64,000 bases of DNA, taken from contig BSYQ01000001.1 of the NCBI GenBank assembly GCA_030272585.1, positions 3,472,001 through 3,536,000 on the forward strand. The letters run 5' to 3'. This document shows, in pieces, positions 33,685 through 45,850 of this stretch; the first letter of the stretch is position 1, and each line of letters begins with the position of its first letter. The DNA is from Bryopsis sp. KO-2023. Taxonomy: Eukaryota > Chlorophyta > Ulvophyceae > Bryopsidales > Bryopsidaceae. The translations under genes were made by a program, and so were the position numbers. Under the pieces are notes generated by a model, which was not told the origin of the DNA, did not search any database, and saw only the letters and a program-made list of their open reading frames with translations.

Positions 33685-35815
33685 CTAATGTCTGTCCATC
33701 GTCTTGAGAGTAACTGCAGCTGCGGGCGACTTCCTGTTCAAACCTTCAAAAATCCAATACTTGAAGCAAGTGTCCAACAGAACTGGAACGGTCGCCACAA
33801 AGATATATATTGCTGACTCCTGCTCGAAAACACACATCACATGCCACATTCAGTCAACTTCACTTTCTATTGCCCCTTTCTGGCTATTTGGCCCTTAAAA
33901 ATTAATGCCATTTCACTCAACAGCATGAAACTCCTGTAAATGACCATTGGAAGAATCTGCTTGGAAGACAAACATGCAGTTGATTTTCTCGAGACCATTT
34001 CTTCCCTGCTGCTGAATGGGTGATCAAATACCTCTGGCTCTTTCCCGTAATGTCCCGAAATGACTCTGATGGCTGCCGTCCACCCTTCTTCAGAATGATA
34101 TCCCAGCAAAATATCGGCAAGGAGAATGATCATGAAAGCCTGCCAACACACAGCATGCAACCCACCCCCCTCACACTCCAATCCAACGAAACCTTACCAT
34201 TCGATTCTTCTACACACAACCCTCAATGTCTCATCGCTCCAACAGACCAGGATGTATCCTGGCTTACCTTTGCGGTGTCGCTCAAACCTCCAAAAACACG
34301 ATTCATCGTGGAAAAGAGGACCCTCCTCCCTTCATGCGAGAAGAGCAACATGAAAAAGAAAACGGAGGCGGACACGGAGTCTGACACTACATTCAGCGCC
34401 GCATATTTGTTGTGCTCTATGTATTTTTCGGACAGCTCGTAGGCTTCTTCCGACAAATGCTGGAGCAGGTCGAAATCGCTCAAGGGCTGCGACATCCCGA
34501 TGGCCTCATCCAGCTGGATCCGCATCTCCTCTATATGTATCTTTAAGAAGAAAAAAAAGATTAAATCAACCGCACATCGAATCCACCCACTTTTAAACAG
34601 CAAAATAATAAGAAGTAAAAAAAAAAATACGTGTATCCACCCTGAGCCAATTTTGTGTCAATCTTTTGCGTCGCAACCTGGCGGTGGTAGCACGAAAATT
34701 TCAACATGTGCTTTCCCCGAACACAACGATCGATGAAGGTAATTCAATCCACCCGGTTTTGCACAGCGAAACTAAAGTTTTTCACATTACAACTAAAATG
34801 TCTCAGCTGTGATGGCCCTGTTCAGCTCATAGCCATTTGCAGGCAACATATACGTGGGCAGATTCAACACCACACCTCATGTGCCCCTTCGAGTTTTTGT
34901 TGGGTGGTGACATCGAAAGCATGGGGGTCAAAGGTCATAGTCCATCCCCAAATAGGTCCAGATAACATACGGCTGACAGCAAAGCCCACGATGAGAGGAA
35001 CGGCAATCAAGTACCCTGTATCGAAAAACAATCACAACTCTTCAGCATTGCAGCCGATCATCCAATTGAGGTTCACCCCATTCCCATTTGGACATGTCAG
35101 GACTTCATTTCCAGACAGTTTTTTTTTCACCAAACATTGGTGGACCGAGATAAGGTTTTTCTCCTACCGACTGGGCCATGCTGAGCCCCTCCCGATTACC
35201 TACAAATTTTAATGCCGCCCTGGATTCCTCCTGATTCGCAGTCCATTCCAGCGAGAGCCTCTCCTCCACCGCATCTTCATCCAGGGCCACCCGATCCAAG
35301 ATACCTTGTGCGTCTGACATAGGCCTCAACCAGGTGTCTCTTGGCATGTTGGACCCCCACTGCCTTTCCCTGAGGTCCCTTTTGAGCCTTCTGCTCCTTT
35401 CCTCCTCCTCAGGGTCGTCTGGGATCCAGTCCTCTTCCCAGTCTTTTCCCCATCCGTCCTCCTCCTCCACCTCCTCTTGTTCTTGCAAGTCTTCCAAAAC
35501 CTCAGTGGGGACCCCAAACCAGTTGGAAATGTCAAAATCTGACATTTTTATAGACCAAATGTTCTCTGCGCTCTTTTTCTCCTCGGAGCCGTGATTGTTC
35601 GCACGGCACACGAGGGCCCGCCTGAAGGATTGCGCTCCGAAGAAAAAGGAGGCCGTGCCCGCGCGAGGGCGAGGGACGTCAAATCCGCTCGTCAACGGCC
35701 TTCCGTGCGACAGCCTCCTACGCGCGATATGGACTCGAGGGACGGCGTGGATGGAGGGGGTGCTTTTGCGTGCGAGTGTGGGGAGGAGCTTCTTTTCAGG
35801 CGAGAATGCGCACAT
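33685..35815 (-). CDS. Nuclear-encoded CemA-like plastid envelope protein (DLDG1-type)
   Basis: The start at 35815 opens a long Arg/Ser-rich transit-like N-terminus (about 75 residues, including [11 protein letters not shown]), then an acidic segment ([20 protein letters not shown]). Later exons carry [20 protein letters not shown] (near 35016-34870), [20 protein letters not shown] with a following membrane helix (near 34540-34270), and [20 protein letters not shown] (near 34140-34030). The last exon (about 33815-33685) reads [20 protein letters not shown] and ends LKTMDRH. The pairs D-x-LLGYHS-x-GW and FKYWIF...LNR are the hallmark C-terminus of CemA/PxcA. Chloroplast CemA and its nuclear relative DLDG1 act in light-induced proton extrusion at the inner envelope. 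It shares a promoter region with a plastid starch-binding phosphatase. The open frame past [11 protein letters not shown] near 33960 is intron. Confidence 0.86.
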
Positions 35816-35999
35816 GGCATCTCGGTCGACAGGGGAGCAGCAACGACCTCTGAAAACGAAGCCAGCAGGTGGAGAAAACGGTTACGATTAATCATCCAAT
35901 GGTTGACTTTCACAAAATCCGACGCCATTCTCGTCGATAAAAATCGACAGACTGGCAGGATTTTTCTTGCGAAGTGGTTGGGCGCTGAATTCTCCCGCG
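35816..35999. promoter_or_regulatory. 184-bp divergent promoter between two plastid genes
   Basis: The gap between the CemA-like start (minus, 35815) and the first ATG of the starch-binding phosphatase (plus, 36000). Any promoters must share this short stretch. No core motif assigned. Confidence 0.5.
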
Positions 36000-38900
36000 A
36001 TGAGTTTTGTTGCTTCCCCAGGGCGAATTGTTTTCCCCGGTCGCAGGAATGGACCGATCGCTTCGCGGTTTTGCGCACGAGTGCGGCCTGCGTCTTTCGG
36101 TGGCGCGGCGAGGAGCGGACTTTCGCCTGCGCGTGCCATGACGGAGAGCGGGGGAACGAACGGTGGATTCACTGAGGTGGTTCCCGCCGAGAACAACCAA
36201 GACTACGAGCCTCGAGCCCAGGAAGTGATGGTCACATTCAGGTGGCCAAGTTTCTGTTCCGCGGAGAAAGTTTCTGTCGCTGGTGAGTCGTACAGCCCGT
36301 CTTCGTTGCTTCTTGCTTTTTTTTGTGCTGGGGTGTGCAGTTGTTAGATTGACCCAAAAAATTCATGTCCAAAGTCGATTCTTTGAATTTTTTGTCAAGG
36401 GGATTTTTCCAACTGGGAGCCCTTAGAGCTTCGACGATTGGGGGAGTCCACTGGCTTTGCAAGAACTGGGATGGTTGAAACCGGAACCCATCAGGTGAAT
36501 CCTTTGTCATCGAGGGGGGCGGTCGCTTATGGTGCTCAAATATCTGGAAATCTCACTCTGCAGAAATGTGTGAGAAGTGTGATATTCAAGATTCAATGCT
36601 GATAGTCACACAAACTTTTTTTTTTGTAAATTTACAGTACAAGTTCCTTGTGGATGGAATTTGGAGGACATCGCCGAACGAGCCCATTGTTCGTGATGAG
36701 CGGGTGAGTCATCATTATTTTTTTCATTTTTTTCTAGAGCAATTGTGCTGTTCTGACGATTTGAACCGAGTCCATGCTTGTGTCGAATATCAAGGACCTT
36801 TCCTTTTGTTAACCGAATTGCTGAACTCCATTATGAGCTGTCTTGCCTTCGTTCATCGGAAAAAAAAAGAACAATAATTGGGTTGTTTTACACCAAATTT
36901 GTGAAAATGCTTACGAAAAAAAAAATCACGAAAGAAATCAGAGCATATTCTTTTTGTTTTCCGTGTTTCGATGGGACCAAGTTTTGATCATCGATTGCTT
37001 CATTTAATTATTACACAGATAATAACCTTCAAAAAAGAGGTAGTTTTTGTTTCTGATCACATGAATTCTTCTTCCTTCCTTGTCTTTTTTTTTTTCGATA
37101 AGTTATAAAAAGTTATAAGTTATACGTTATAAGTTATTTTCTAAAAATTTCTCCGTAATGTGTTGTTATTCCAGAACAACACCAACAACATTCGCCACAT
37201 CCACGCAACATCGACGTTCTCTTGGGCAGGGGGTCCGACTCCAGCGAAGATGGTTTACCTAGCAGGCAGCATGACTTCCTGGAGAGAATTGCTTCCCATG
37301 GAAAGAGATTTTGAGAGTGGGGGATTCAAGCTCAACTTTTGCCTTGAGGTGTGAGTCACTCCCTCTAGAGAAGTTTATCGGATTGGTTGGGCAACACATT
37401 GGAAGGCAAGCTCTCACACACTAGTGGAAGGTCCTTTGTGGTTCTGGGGTTCAAAGGTGTGTGTGAGTGTATGGGTGCGAATTTTTGAAGTCTGAGAATC
37501 GTGTCGTCTGTGGTTTTCGATGGGTAGAGTCGCAACGATTACGAGCCAAGAACCCATGTTTTTGACGATTTCATTGTTATCGATGGAACTCATTGTCGAC
37601 TAGGAATCGATGTGTGGGGAGCAGCTTTCTGGAGTTTTTTTTTAATTGTGTGGTTCTGATGTTGTGACGGGGGAGTTTGTGGTGTTGTTTTTTACCCAGC
37701 CAGGAAAATACCTTTGCCGATGTCTTGTTGATGGGAAGTGGAACGTATCGGCGTCAGAGCCGGTCGACAAAGATACGGATGGGCAGATTTGCAATGAGGT
37801 GAGGCCACATTCAGATAGTGCCATCGATATGAAGCTTGCTGTTATCAGTATTTTTTTTTCTCATCAGCAATCAACAAAATCTTATACATATTTATTTCAC
37901 CCCTTGCTTCCTACAAAAAAAAGTCCCCCCCCAAAAAATGCTTTCCTGGTTCCCGATTGTAAATCGATGTCTGGTCGTACCCCCACCAACCCAGGTTCAA
38001 ATCCTAATCTGTGCGCTCGCTCGCTCGCAACAGAACAGCAATTTGGCACTCCTGTGACACTCGCAACACAATCGAAGTTGCTCTGAGAATTGGCTTGCCT
38101 TGCAGATATCGGCCACCTTTCCCCGTTCCTGTCATATCTATTACTCGACAGCATGGTCCTACCCGGAGCTCCATTCCCGGTGGTTGCATGAAGATGGCAT
38201 TCCAGTAACCGAGGTTTGTTCCACACACTCCGCACACTTTTTACCGACACCCAGTCGGTCGGTCTGTCGTCGATGGATTCTTTTCGTTTGTTTTTGCAAT
38301 TGCACCGAGGCTCAGGATCCGATACAACGCTTTTTCATTGCGGTTTTTTGGTTCAGGATTGGGAAGTAATTCCTTTTGTCGATACAAAGAGTAGAGGCAG
38401 CAGTCGAGGGAGTGGTTGGAAATTGGCCATGGTGGCGGCGGGTCCCAATGTGCCGGGAGAGGAACCCAAATTAGAATTTTTCGTCACTGATGGTGGCGAA
38501 CAGGAAGATCGACCCCGCTACGGATACACGTATGTCTGTCCGGTGTCCGGCGGCTACAAGCTGGAAGGGGGTAGGCTGAAACCCTTTGGAAAAGCTTTGA
38601 AAGGACCTGTCATGGTGGTGAGTGGAACGGCCAGTCATTGCAATCACAGGAATTGAACGAGATCTGTGTTCCAATGGATCGATAATTGAGGAGAGTGAAG
38701 CTGCGCTTCGTAGGTTAGCGATTTGGACGGAACGATGGTGGAAAACGAATCCCCCGAAGCGGACAGGGCATCGCAGGAGTTCATGAAGTATTGGGAAGAC
38801 AATGCTGCTCTCTGTGGCTCCGTGTTGGTGTACAACACTGGCCGATCGTTGGGTCAGTTCACACACTTGCTACAAGAAAAAATGGGGAAATTGGCAGTCC

Positions 38901-40215
38901 CAGATGTGGTCGTTACAGCTGTTGGAACAAAGGTGAATCTTCGGAACAGACAGGCCAAAAGCTAGATTCGTCATCACTGATGCAAGTTGTGCTGGAAGAA
39001 TATTAAATTTGGAAAAAGAAAAAGGAAAAAGAAGAAGAGAAATTTGATTGTGCTTCAAAAGGACTTTGGTTTTTGGTCGTTTAGTCTGAAACTCGTGGGT
39101 TCATTTCGCTCGTTCACAAAGCTTTCCTGCAGTCAAAAGATCGGAAAGGATTCCGAAAAAATGACGATGGTGGATTTCCTGTAGATTTTCCACCTGGAAT
39201 CGCGAGATCTTGGCCGATGTAATTGCTCTGGAAGAGATTGGAGGGAAGACATGAGGTGGTCAGACATCCTTAATGAAGAATGGGATTTGGATGCTGTCCG
39301 ATCCGTGGCGTCCGATTTGATCGACAAGCAAAACGACGCACTCAATTGGTTGGATTACGGAATCGAGCACCCCCATAGGATAGCCCTCAGCTGTCGGGTG
39401 GACGTTCTGGACTACGTGATCGAACAATTGGAGGAATCTTTCAAGGCGAAAGGAGTCCTGGTAAACTTCTATCTTCTTTTCATATTTGAACTATGCTGTT
39501 TTAAGTTCTAGGTTTCTTACAGATCTTTCTTTCTTTCTTTTCCGTTTTTTTTTTGGGGGGGGGGTGGGGTGGGGTGGGGGATCTGACATAGCTCTTGCAT
39601 CCAGAGGATTATTATCAGGGTTAATTGGATGAGAATCGACTGTGGGTGAGTGCATGTGGGAAAGTTGGTGTTCCTGCACCATCGTATGCTGACCTATAGT
39701 GGGTGCTCTGCTGGTTGCAGGTGCAAATTATCACCAGTGGGACAGGTGGCTGGCGATACGTGGACTGTGTTCCAATCAACGGTGGAAAACTGAAAGCTTT
39801 GGAATATGTTCGAGATATCTACCGAATCCCGACGAAACGATGCGTCGCAGCAGGCGATTCCTGCAATGATGTGCTAATGTTGCAAGGTGAACAAAAGGGA
39901 CCAACAGAATGAGTGTATTCTTGGAGATCCATCCTTTGATTCCTTGACCAGATCTGCATTTCATGCCAGTGCAAACCAAAATTTCGACGGCTCGATGTGT
40001 TTGGAGAATTCTGACGGGGGGATGGTTTATGCTGAGGATTTTTTATTTTCTTTTAATTTCCCCCAGGGGAGCACCCTGCAATCATTGTGGGAAATGCACA
40101 AGAGGAACTCCAAGACTGGTTTCTGGAACAACCGCAACAAGACAGAGTTATATTCACAGATGCTCCGTTAGCACGGGGTATCCTGGAAGGACTGAGCCGA
40201 CATGGGTTTTACTGA
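36000..40215 (+). CDS. Plastid-type sucrose-phosphatase-family enzyme with CBM48, CBM48 and CBM53-like modules
   Basis: The first ATG (36000) adds an Arg/Ser/Ala-rich, transit-like 45 residues (SFVASPGRIVFPGRRNGPIA) before the ATG at 36138. Module 1 (exons from 36138, about 36404 and about 36638) is an AMPK-type glycogen-binding fold: VTFRWPS, SNWEPLEL, YKFLVDGIWRTSPNEP. Module 2 (37175-37350 and 37700-37797) repeats it: KMVYLAGSMTSWRELLPM, GKYLCRCLVDGKWNV. Module 3 (from about 38103) resembles CBM25/53: CHIYYSTAWSYPELHSRW, KLEFFVTDGGEQ. It runs straight into a HAD phosphatase of the S6PP type with motif I VVSDLDGTMV (both Asp present), NTGRS, RPHK-like HPHRIALSC, and motif IV AAGDSCNDVLML. 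It ends EGLSRHGFY. Plant sucrose-phosphatase lacks such modules. A phosphatase held on starch or glucan is the likely role; the substrate is unknown. Confidence 0.84.
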
Positions 40216-41164
40216 TGCTCGTGGTGGCCGCTGATTCCCTCGTTCTTTCTCTTATCAACGCATATCCGTATCCTAGACTTCATCGGTGTGATTTCGGGGG
40301 GCAGGGTAAATTGCCCCATGTGGATGCTCCCAGCCACATGATCCCCTGCTGATTTTTGGCTCTTTTTTTTTTCTTTTTGCAACTGGCGGTTGTGCGGTTG
40401 AACCCTAACGGATGAGATCGGATGATGCGTTGTTCATGTGTACACTCAAAATCTGTAATTCGTCAAGTCCGTGGTCAGAGCACATCTTGTTTTGTGGGAA
40501 GGGAGGGGGGGGGGGTGGCAGGGGTAATGCGTTTGGCAATCAAGAGGGTTAAGTAGCCTGATGAACAGATAACGGTCCCAGACAGAAAAATAGATTTTGC
40601 TACAGAAAGCACAGTTTTGATTTGATTTGATTTATTATGTTTAGTCATGCATCAAGGATAGCTTAGAACTTGCTAGGGGGTCAGAAAGTGGGTTCCTTTT
40701 TGTTGCAAGAGAAGGCTCGGTCGTTTTAATCACAACTCTAAAGTTGCACCGTGAGCGCAGTTTCAAACAGAAATTAACGATGGGTTGCTGAAAAAAGAAG
40801 CACAGTAGGCCTGACCATGTGTTGAGGATTAGCCTTCGTGGCACCTTGAATCTGTGGGGTGGAGAAAGAATCACCTTGAATCTGTGGGGTGGAGAAAGAA
40901 TTGTTGTGTGAGCATTATCTGACATAATTGCCCTGGATGGAATTTTTGCTTAGGGTTATTGGGGTTCCGTGTTCTTTGCACCAACACACAAAGGAAAAGC
41001 AATCATGCTTGTGTTGGGAGTGGCTTTTGAACTGTCATCTTCCTCCAGTTTTTTTCTAAATTGCATACTGCAATGCCATGCATCAACGTTTCGTGGCCTT
41101 TATTTGAAAGATGTGAAAGCTCCCTGATGTGAAGCAATCGAGCAAATGTCACGAGGAGAAAGTC
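40216..41164. other. 3' flank of the phosphatase gene, with a 30-bp tandem duplication
   Basis: No gene seen. Holds a G run at 40503-40514, a TTTGATT-rich stretch at 40618-40633 and the duplication at 40842-40901, annotated separately. Confidence 0.45.
40842..40901. repeat. Perfect 30-bp direct tandem duplication
   Basis: Two identical 30-bp units (40842-40871 and 40872-40901), each starting CACCTTGAATCTGTGGGGTG. No coding role seen. Confidence 0.95.
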
Positions 41165-41779
41165 TGTAGTGAAACTGCTGTAATATGACCAGATGCTAAT
41201 TGAATAGCAAAAGAATTTGCAGAGCAGAATTCTTTGCACTCCAACATCAAGAAATACTCTTTGTGAGGTGATTCCAGCCAGTGACCATCATTCTGTCCCT
41301 GTTTCATCGAAAACTACTGTTTGGAGGGACAGCTGCAAAGCTTGACTTCCAAAAGTAGTCTGCAATCACAGTGCAATGGAAATATCTAAAACCAGTGTCA
41401 ATGCACCAGAAACAGTCAATGTTATATATATAAAACCACCCCTATTAACATTTCACTCCTCTGCAATGTATCTGTGCTTGACTGCTCATTGAAGAGGTTA
41501 GTCTCCCCTCATAGAAAGCAGAGCTAGTTGCCCACCATATCATGCTGCTTCAGACCTTTCCAGTTTTTGTTTTCAGTCAGGATCCACTGTTTCACAGATC
41601 ATCAGCTCATCTTGTCAGAAAAAGACTCGAAAGGCGCCTCTGGAAGCGAGTATAGTTTCTGTCATTTGATAAGCCTTGCATGTCTTTCAACCAAATCCAC
41701 ACAGATAGACTGCACAGTCCCTGCTCCTTAAGTCTGTGCTGTTGATTTGATCTTGGGTGTTTGATAAAAAAACCAGCAT

Positions 41780-41878
41780 GGAGTCGAACCATGTATTTGT
41801 CCCCAATATGGACACTGGCTTGAGGAGAGGCCGGCAGATGATGTATGCAAGATAACCATCATAAAGTCCACCCTGCCA
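41780..41878 (-). promoter_or_regulatory. Conserved A-box-like and B-box-like pair in copy 2
   Basis: Complement of TGGCAGGGTGG at 41868-41878 and of GGTTCGACTCC at 41780-41790, followed by a run of seven T. Same arrangement as in copies 1 and 3. Confidence 0.3.
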
Positions 41879-43370
41879 TGTTGCAATCGAACGAGAGAGA
41901 AAAACACTTAAGGAGGACTGCACATCTCTGTTTTGCGGTAGATAAAAGCATGTTGAGAACAACTTCAGGAATGGCGTACTGGCTTTTGAGCTGATACCAT
42001 ACCATTTTTTTGAACATGATTTTTCCACTTGGATATATCCTCTGCCACCTTCATAAGTCTCATCAAAAAAATTAAGCTTCCTTGAAAACGTCCCTTTTCT
42101 GAATGGGAAATAACAAAAGCACTTGAACCAGCCAACATCAAGAATGGGGTTCCCAACACAGGTAAAAACAATGTTGCTGAGGAGTTGAAAAGCATTTGCG
42201 GGTTGCATGGTACATGAAGTTTTAGCTTTGGAGTGATCTTCGAAAAAAAAGCACTGCACTCCCTAAGAAAACTGACGATCAATCGCTCAAAACATTTTCT
42301 GTGCGTAACGACTCAACAGCCATTTCACTTCTCTCTCTAAGAAAGAGACCGCAAGTATCAAACTCCTTACCAGCATGTGGATGATCGAATCTGGCTGCAT
42401 TGTATGACTACATTTAAGAATCGCTTGGCTGGATCTAGGCACCCAGGAGGGACATGTGAAGTAAAGCATCACCTTTGCAAGACATGTTAGCTTTGAACAA
42501 GAAACCTGGTTTTCATTGAAAACGCCTCTGTTGGATGCAGTAACCTCGATTCCTTCAGATATCGGCCAGTGTTTTGAGCTCAACAGAAGCCCCCAGGCCA
42601 CGATACAATTTATGAAAGAGTATATAACAATGTTTTGGTGATATTCCCCGCCAACAGGAAGATATAACTTTGAAAATAACTCATCCCTTTTTTGAAGTTC
42701 ATTTTTAAGAAGACCTTGTCAAGGTGTCTGACCTGACCTGTTGACCTGTTGCTGCAAACTCATTGCTGCTGATGTCATTGACTCGTTGAATTGGAAGCAT
42801 GTAACCTTGTTTGATTTTGAAGAGAGATGTTCAGATCTTACTTGAATGCCCCCCTTCCCCAGATGTTCTTTTCGAACAAACATTGCCCCTCCTTGAATGC
42901 ATGCTGCAGAAGTCCCTGGAACGATTGCTCCAATGCAAGTTGAAAAAAGTTGAAAGATCCCCCTGATTGAGGAATCTGCTGGCCAGTAACACTGTCCACA
43001 AATACTTGAGAACTTGAAATATACCTGATGACTTGAAGGTGAATCATGTGTTTCAAAATGAACTTGAAACTGGTCGAAAACTGCAGGTGGTCACCCGAAC
43101 TGCATTTTTGAAAATAAAGCACAAGCAAATGAAAGTATTCATTGAAAAACCTCATTGGATGTACGACCCTTGAGGGTCGAAACTGAAGTTGAGAAAGAAG
43201 AAAACATGTTGAATAAATTGAAATTGAAATGCAGCTTGAATAAAACGATGGTTGAAAAAGAAAAACTTGCAGAATGCTGGTTGAATAAAACGTTGAAGAA
43301 TGATGGTTGAAAAGTTATGCATACAATGAGCAATGCTCATCCAGAAACCACAGTTGATGGGGTCTCATAC

Positions 43371-44968
43371 TCACACCTCCCTCGTCTCCTCCATCCTCTT
43401 GCTCGTCCCGCCCGGTTTCTTTCTGATGCTGCTGAGGTGTTCATCCAAAGCCGTCCTCCTCTCCATGTCTGCTTTTTCTTTGGCCATGAACCTTTCCTCC
43501 TGCCTTCTCTTCATCTCCTTGACTTCCTCCTGGATATTCTTCACTTTTCCATCCCTGTTCTCCCTGTTCTCCCTGTTCTCGGTAATGTCTTCATTTTCGC
43601 TGGCCACCATCCTTTCTTGCAACCCCAATGTCCCAACCAGTTCCTTCTTTTCCTTGACTTCCCTCATGATCTCCTCCCATGTTCTCACCTTCACTGGAGT
43701 GTCCACATTTTCCCTGTGACTGCTCCTCTCCTCGCTCACCCTGCTTGTCCCGCCCGCTTTCTTCCTGATGCTGCTGAGATATTCATCCAAAGCCGTCCTC
43801 CTCTCGTTGTCCGCATTTTCTTTGGCCATGAACCTTTCCTCCTGCCTTCTCTTCATCTCCCTGACCTCCTGCTGGATATCCTTCACTTCCCTGTTCTCCC
43901 TGTTCTCGGTAATGTCCTCCACCACCACATCTGCCACAGCAGCCAGTTTTTTTTCCTCTTGCACATCTTCTTCCTTCACCAAAGCATACTCCACAGCAGC
44001 CAAGTTTTCTTCGATTTCCTCTGCATTTTCCTCCCCCACTGCATTTTCCTCCTCCACCACAGCCAGGTTTTCTTCCACTTCCTCTGCATCTTCTTCCACC
44101 AAAACATCCTCCACTGCATCCAGGTTTTCTTCCGCTTCCTCCGCAGATTCCTCCTCCACCAAAACATCCTCCACTGCATCCATATTTTCTTCCACTTCCA
44201 CTGCAGTTTCCTCCTCCACCAAAGAATCCTTCAGTCCAGCCAGATTTTTTTCGGCTTCCTCACGATGAATCTTTTCCAAGGCCAGTTCCTCCTCTTTTTT
44301 TTCCAATTCTTTTTTCATGTCTTCCAGATCTGCCCTTGCTGACCTGAGCCTGCCTTTTCTTCCTTTCAGCGCCTTTCTCATGTCCTTCATTTCCTTCCTT
44401 GCCACAGACAGCTTCTCCTTCGAAGAAATGAATTCATTTCAACTGCACCTTTCTTTTTTTCCTCCAAATCTGCCTCTGCCGACCTGAGCTTCCTCCTGGT
44501 TTCCACCAACTCTGCCTTCACAACACCCAGTTCCTTTTTTTCTTTCCTGGTATTTTTTTCCTCTTTTTTCAGCTCCGCTACCACTTTTTCCCTCTCCTCC
44601 ACCTCTTTTGAAATTCTCACCGTCTTCCGATGCAAGCAAGTTGTTGCTGCCTTCATTTGAACTCTTCTCTTTCTTTTTTCTTCCTTTCTTTCACGCTCCA
44701 CCTCGCCCAAGGCCGTCGCGGTCAAGTACAACCACCAAGCCAACAGAAATACCAGCCCGACCAATGCAAGAAAAAAAAAGAAGGGAAGCATGCTGTCGCC
44801 GCCATTCGCCAAGATTGTGCTCCGCTCAACGTTTTCGCCTATCGTCGCCTGGATATTATTCGTGCAAGTCATAGCATCTGGTAAAAAATATGTCAACGTT
44901 TTTTTCGCCAAGTTCGTAAGTGCCTGAGTCGCCATTTTTTTCGCCGGAAGTGTCAGTTTTGTTATCAT
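43371..44968 (-). pseudogene. Membrane-anchored coiled-coil acidic-repeat protein, copy 2 (one frameshift)
   Basis: The first frame (44968-44387) gives MITKLTLPAKKMATQALTNL, the membrane segment LALVGLVFLLAWWLYLTATA and the first part of the coiled coil. The second frame (44405-43371) continues the coiled coil (KEMKDMRKALKGRKGRLRSA). It then has a Glu/Val/Ala repeat of about 16-24 residues (VEENLAAVEDVLVEEE pattern) and a C-terminal domain with two near-copies of VKDIQQEVREMKRRQEERFM plus MAKENADNERRTALDEYLSS. The frames are split by a 14-bp insertion near 44421-44440 relative to copy 3. Without the insertion the protein would be about 530 residues. This copy shows the fullest C-terminus of the three. 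No homologue recognised. Confidence 0.65.
44425..44440. repeat. 16-bp perfect palindrome at an insertion in copy 2
   Basis: GAAATGAATTCATTTC. It was created by a 14-bp insertion absent from copy 3. The inserted bases are an inverted copy of the adjacent GAAATGAA, which points to templated insertion. Confidence 0.85.
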
Positions 44969-44999
44969 TGTATTCGCCTCGCTGATATTCGCCTTTGTC

Positions 45000-45190
45000 G
45001 CTGGTATTCGCCTTTGCCGCTGGTGTTATCCTCGCTGGTATTCGCCTTTTACGCTGGTGTTCGCCTCGCTTTGGTGTTCGGATGTTCGCCTCGCTTTGGT
45101 GTTTGGATGTTCGCCTCGTTGATGTTCGGATGTTCGCCGTGCTCGCTGGTGTTCGCCCTTTCCGCTTGTTCGCCACGCTTGTTGTTTGTT
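45000..45190. repeat. GGCGAAC/GTTCGCC minisatellite in copy 2
   Basis: Tandem variants of a 10-16-bp unit containing GTTCGCC or ATTCGCC alternating with TGCTGGT-like spacers. Longer than in copy 1. Confidence 0.8.
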
Positions 45191-45297
45191 GTGCTCGCCT
45201 TGTTCGCCTTGATTGTTGTGTGTTTGCCGCCGTCCGCAAGAGAATTCGTTTGCAGGTGAAAAAAATGACAGGCGTAGAACGAGTTTTGTGTGGATCG

Positions 45298-45312
45298 TAC
45301 GACACTGTCGTA
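45298..45312. repeat. Perfect 15-bp palindrome in copy 2
   Basis: TACGACACTGTCGTA, the same 15-mer as in copies 1 and 3 read from the other strand. Confidence 0.9.
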
Positions 45313-45850
45313 TATGACAGAATCACTGTTTCTGGAACGCATTCGTTTCTTGCGATTGCTCTGTACCCAGCCGATGGAATGATGGTGATGAGATGCTATT
45401 GTGGAGTTGTGTTGGCTACACTCTTGAGCATACAAGGGATGGGTCAGATGGAATTTCTTACAAACACCCCGGTGCAAGATACCAATCAGGGATTGATGAA
45501 AACTGCCATGCACACACTGTTGCACATCGTAGGAATGCACAAGAAATGTAGATCGGTCGATAGGGGTTATTGGGTCGGTGAATTTAGGAATGCAGATCTT
45601 GGAAGTGGATAGCTCTCTCAAGCTGGTGCTTGGGCTCTACCACTCTGCTGGCAGGCATTAATGGAATATTTCAAATCAACCAAAGAAATTATTTGTGCAA
45701 AAGAAAAAGCATGATGGGTCTGAGAAATGTCTACAGCAAAGTTTAAAGTAAGCAACCGATATGTTCAAAGAAGAGAATTGAGGAATGTGCATGTTGAAAT
45801 GAATGGATTCCGGTTATCCCTAAACCCTCAATCTATCACAGTCCCCGAAA

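Larger units (their letters stand above)
41165..45850 (-). repeat. Dispersed 4.7-kb unit, copy 2
   Basis: Reverse-oriented copy. Reading from 45850 down: outer 5' leader shared with copy 3 (GGGATAACCGGAATCCAT matches the copy-3 region near 51836), palindrome at 45298-45312, minisatellite (about 45190-45000), protein (44968-43371, frameshifted) and 3' module (about 43340-41165). It lies between the convergent phosphatase gene and the secreted repeat-protein gene. Its coding half matches copy 3 best, while its 3' module matches copy 1 best. Confidence 0.85.
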
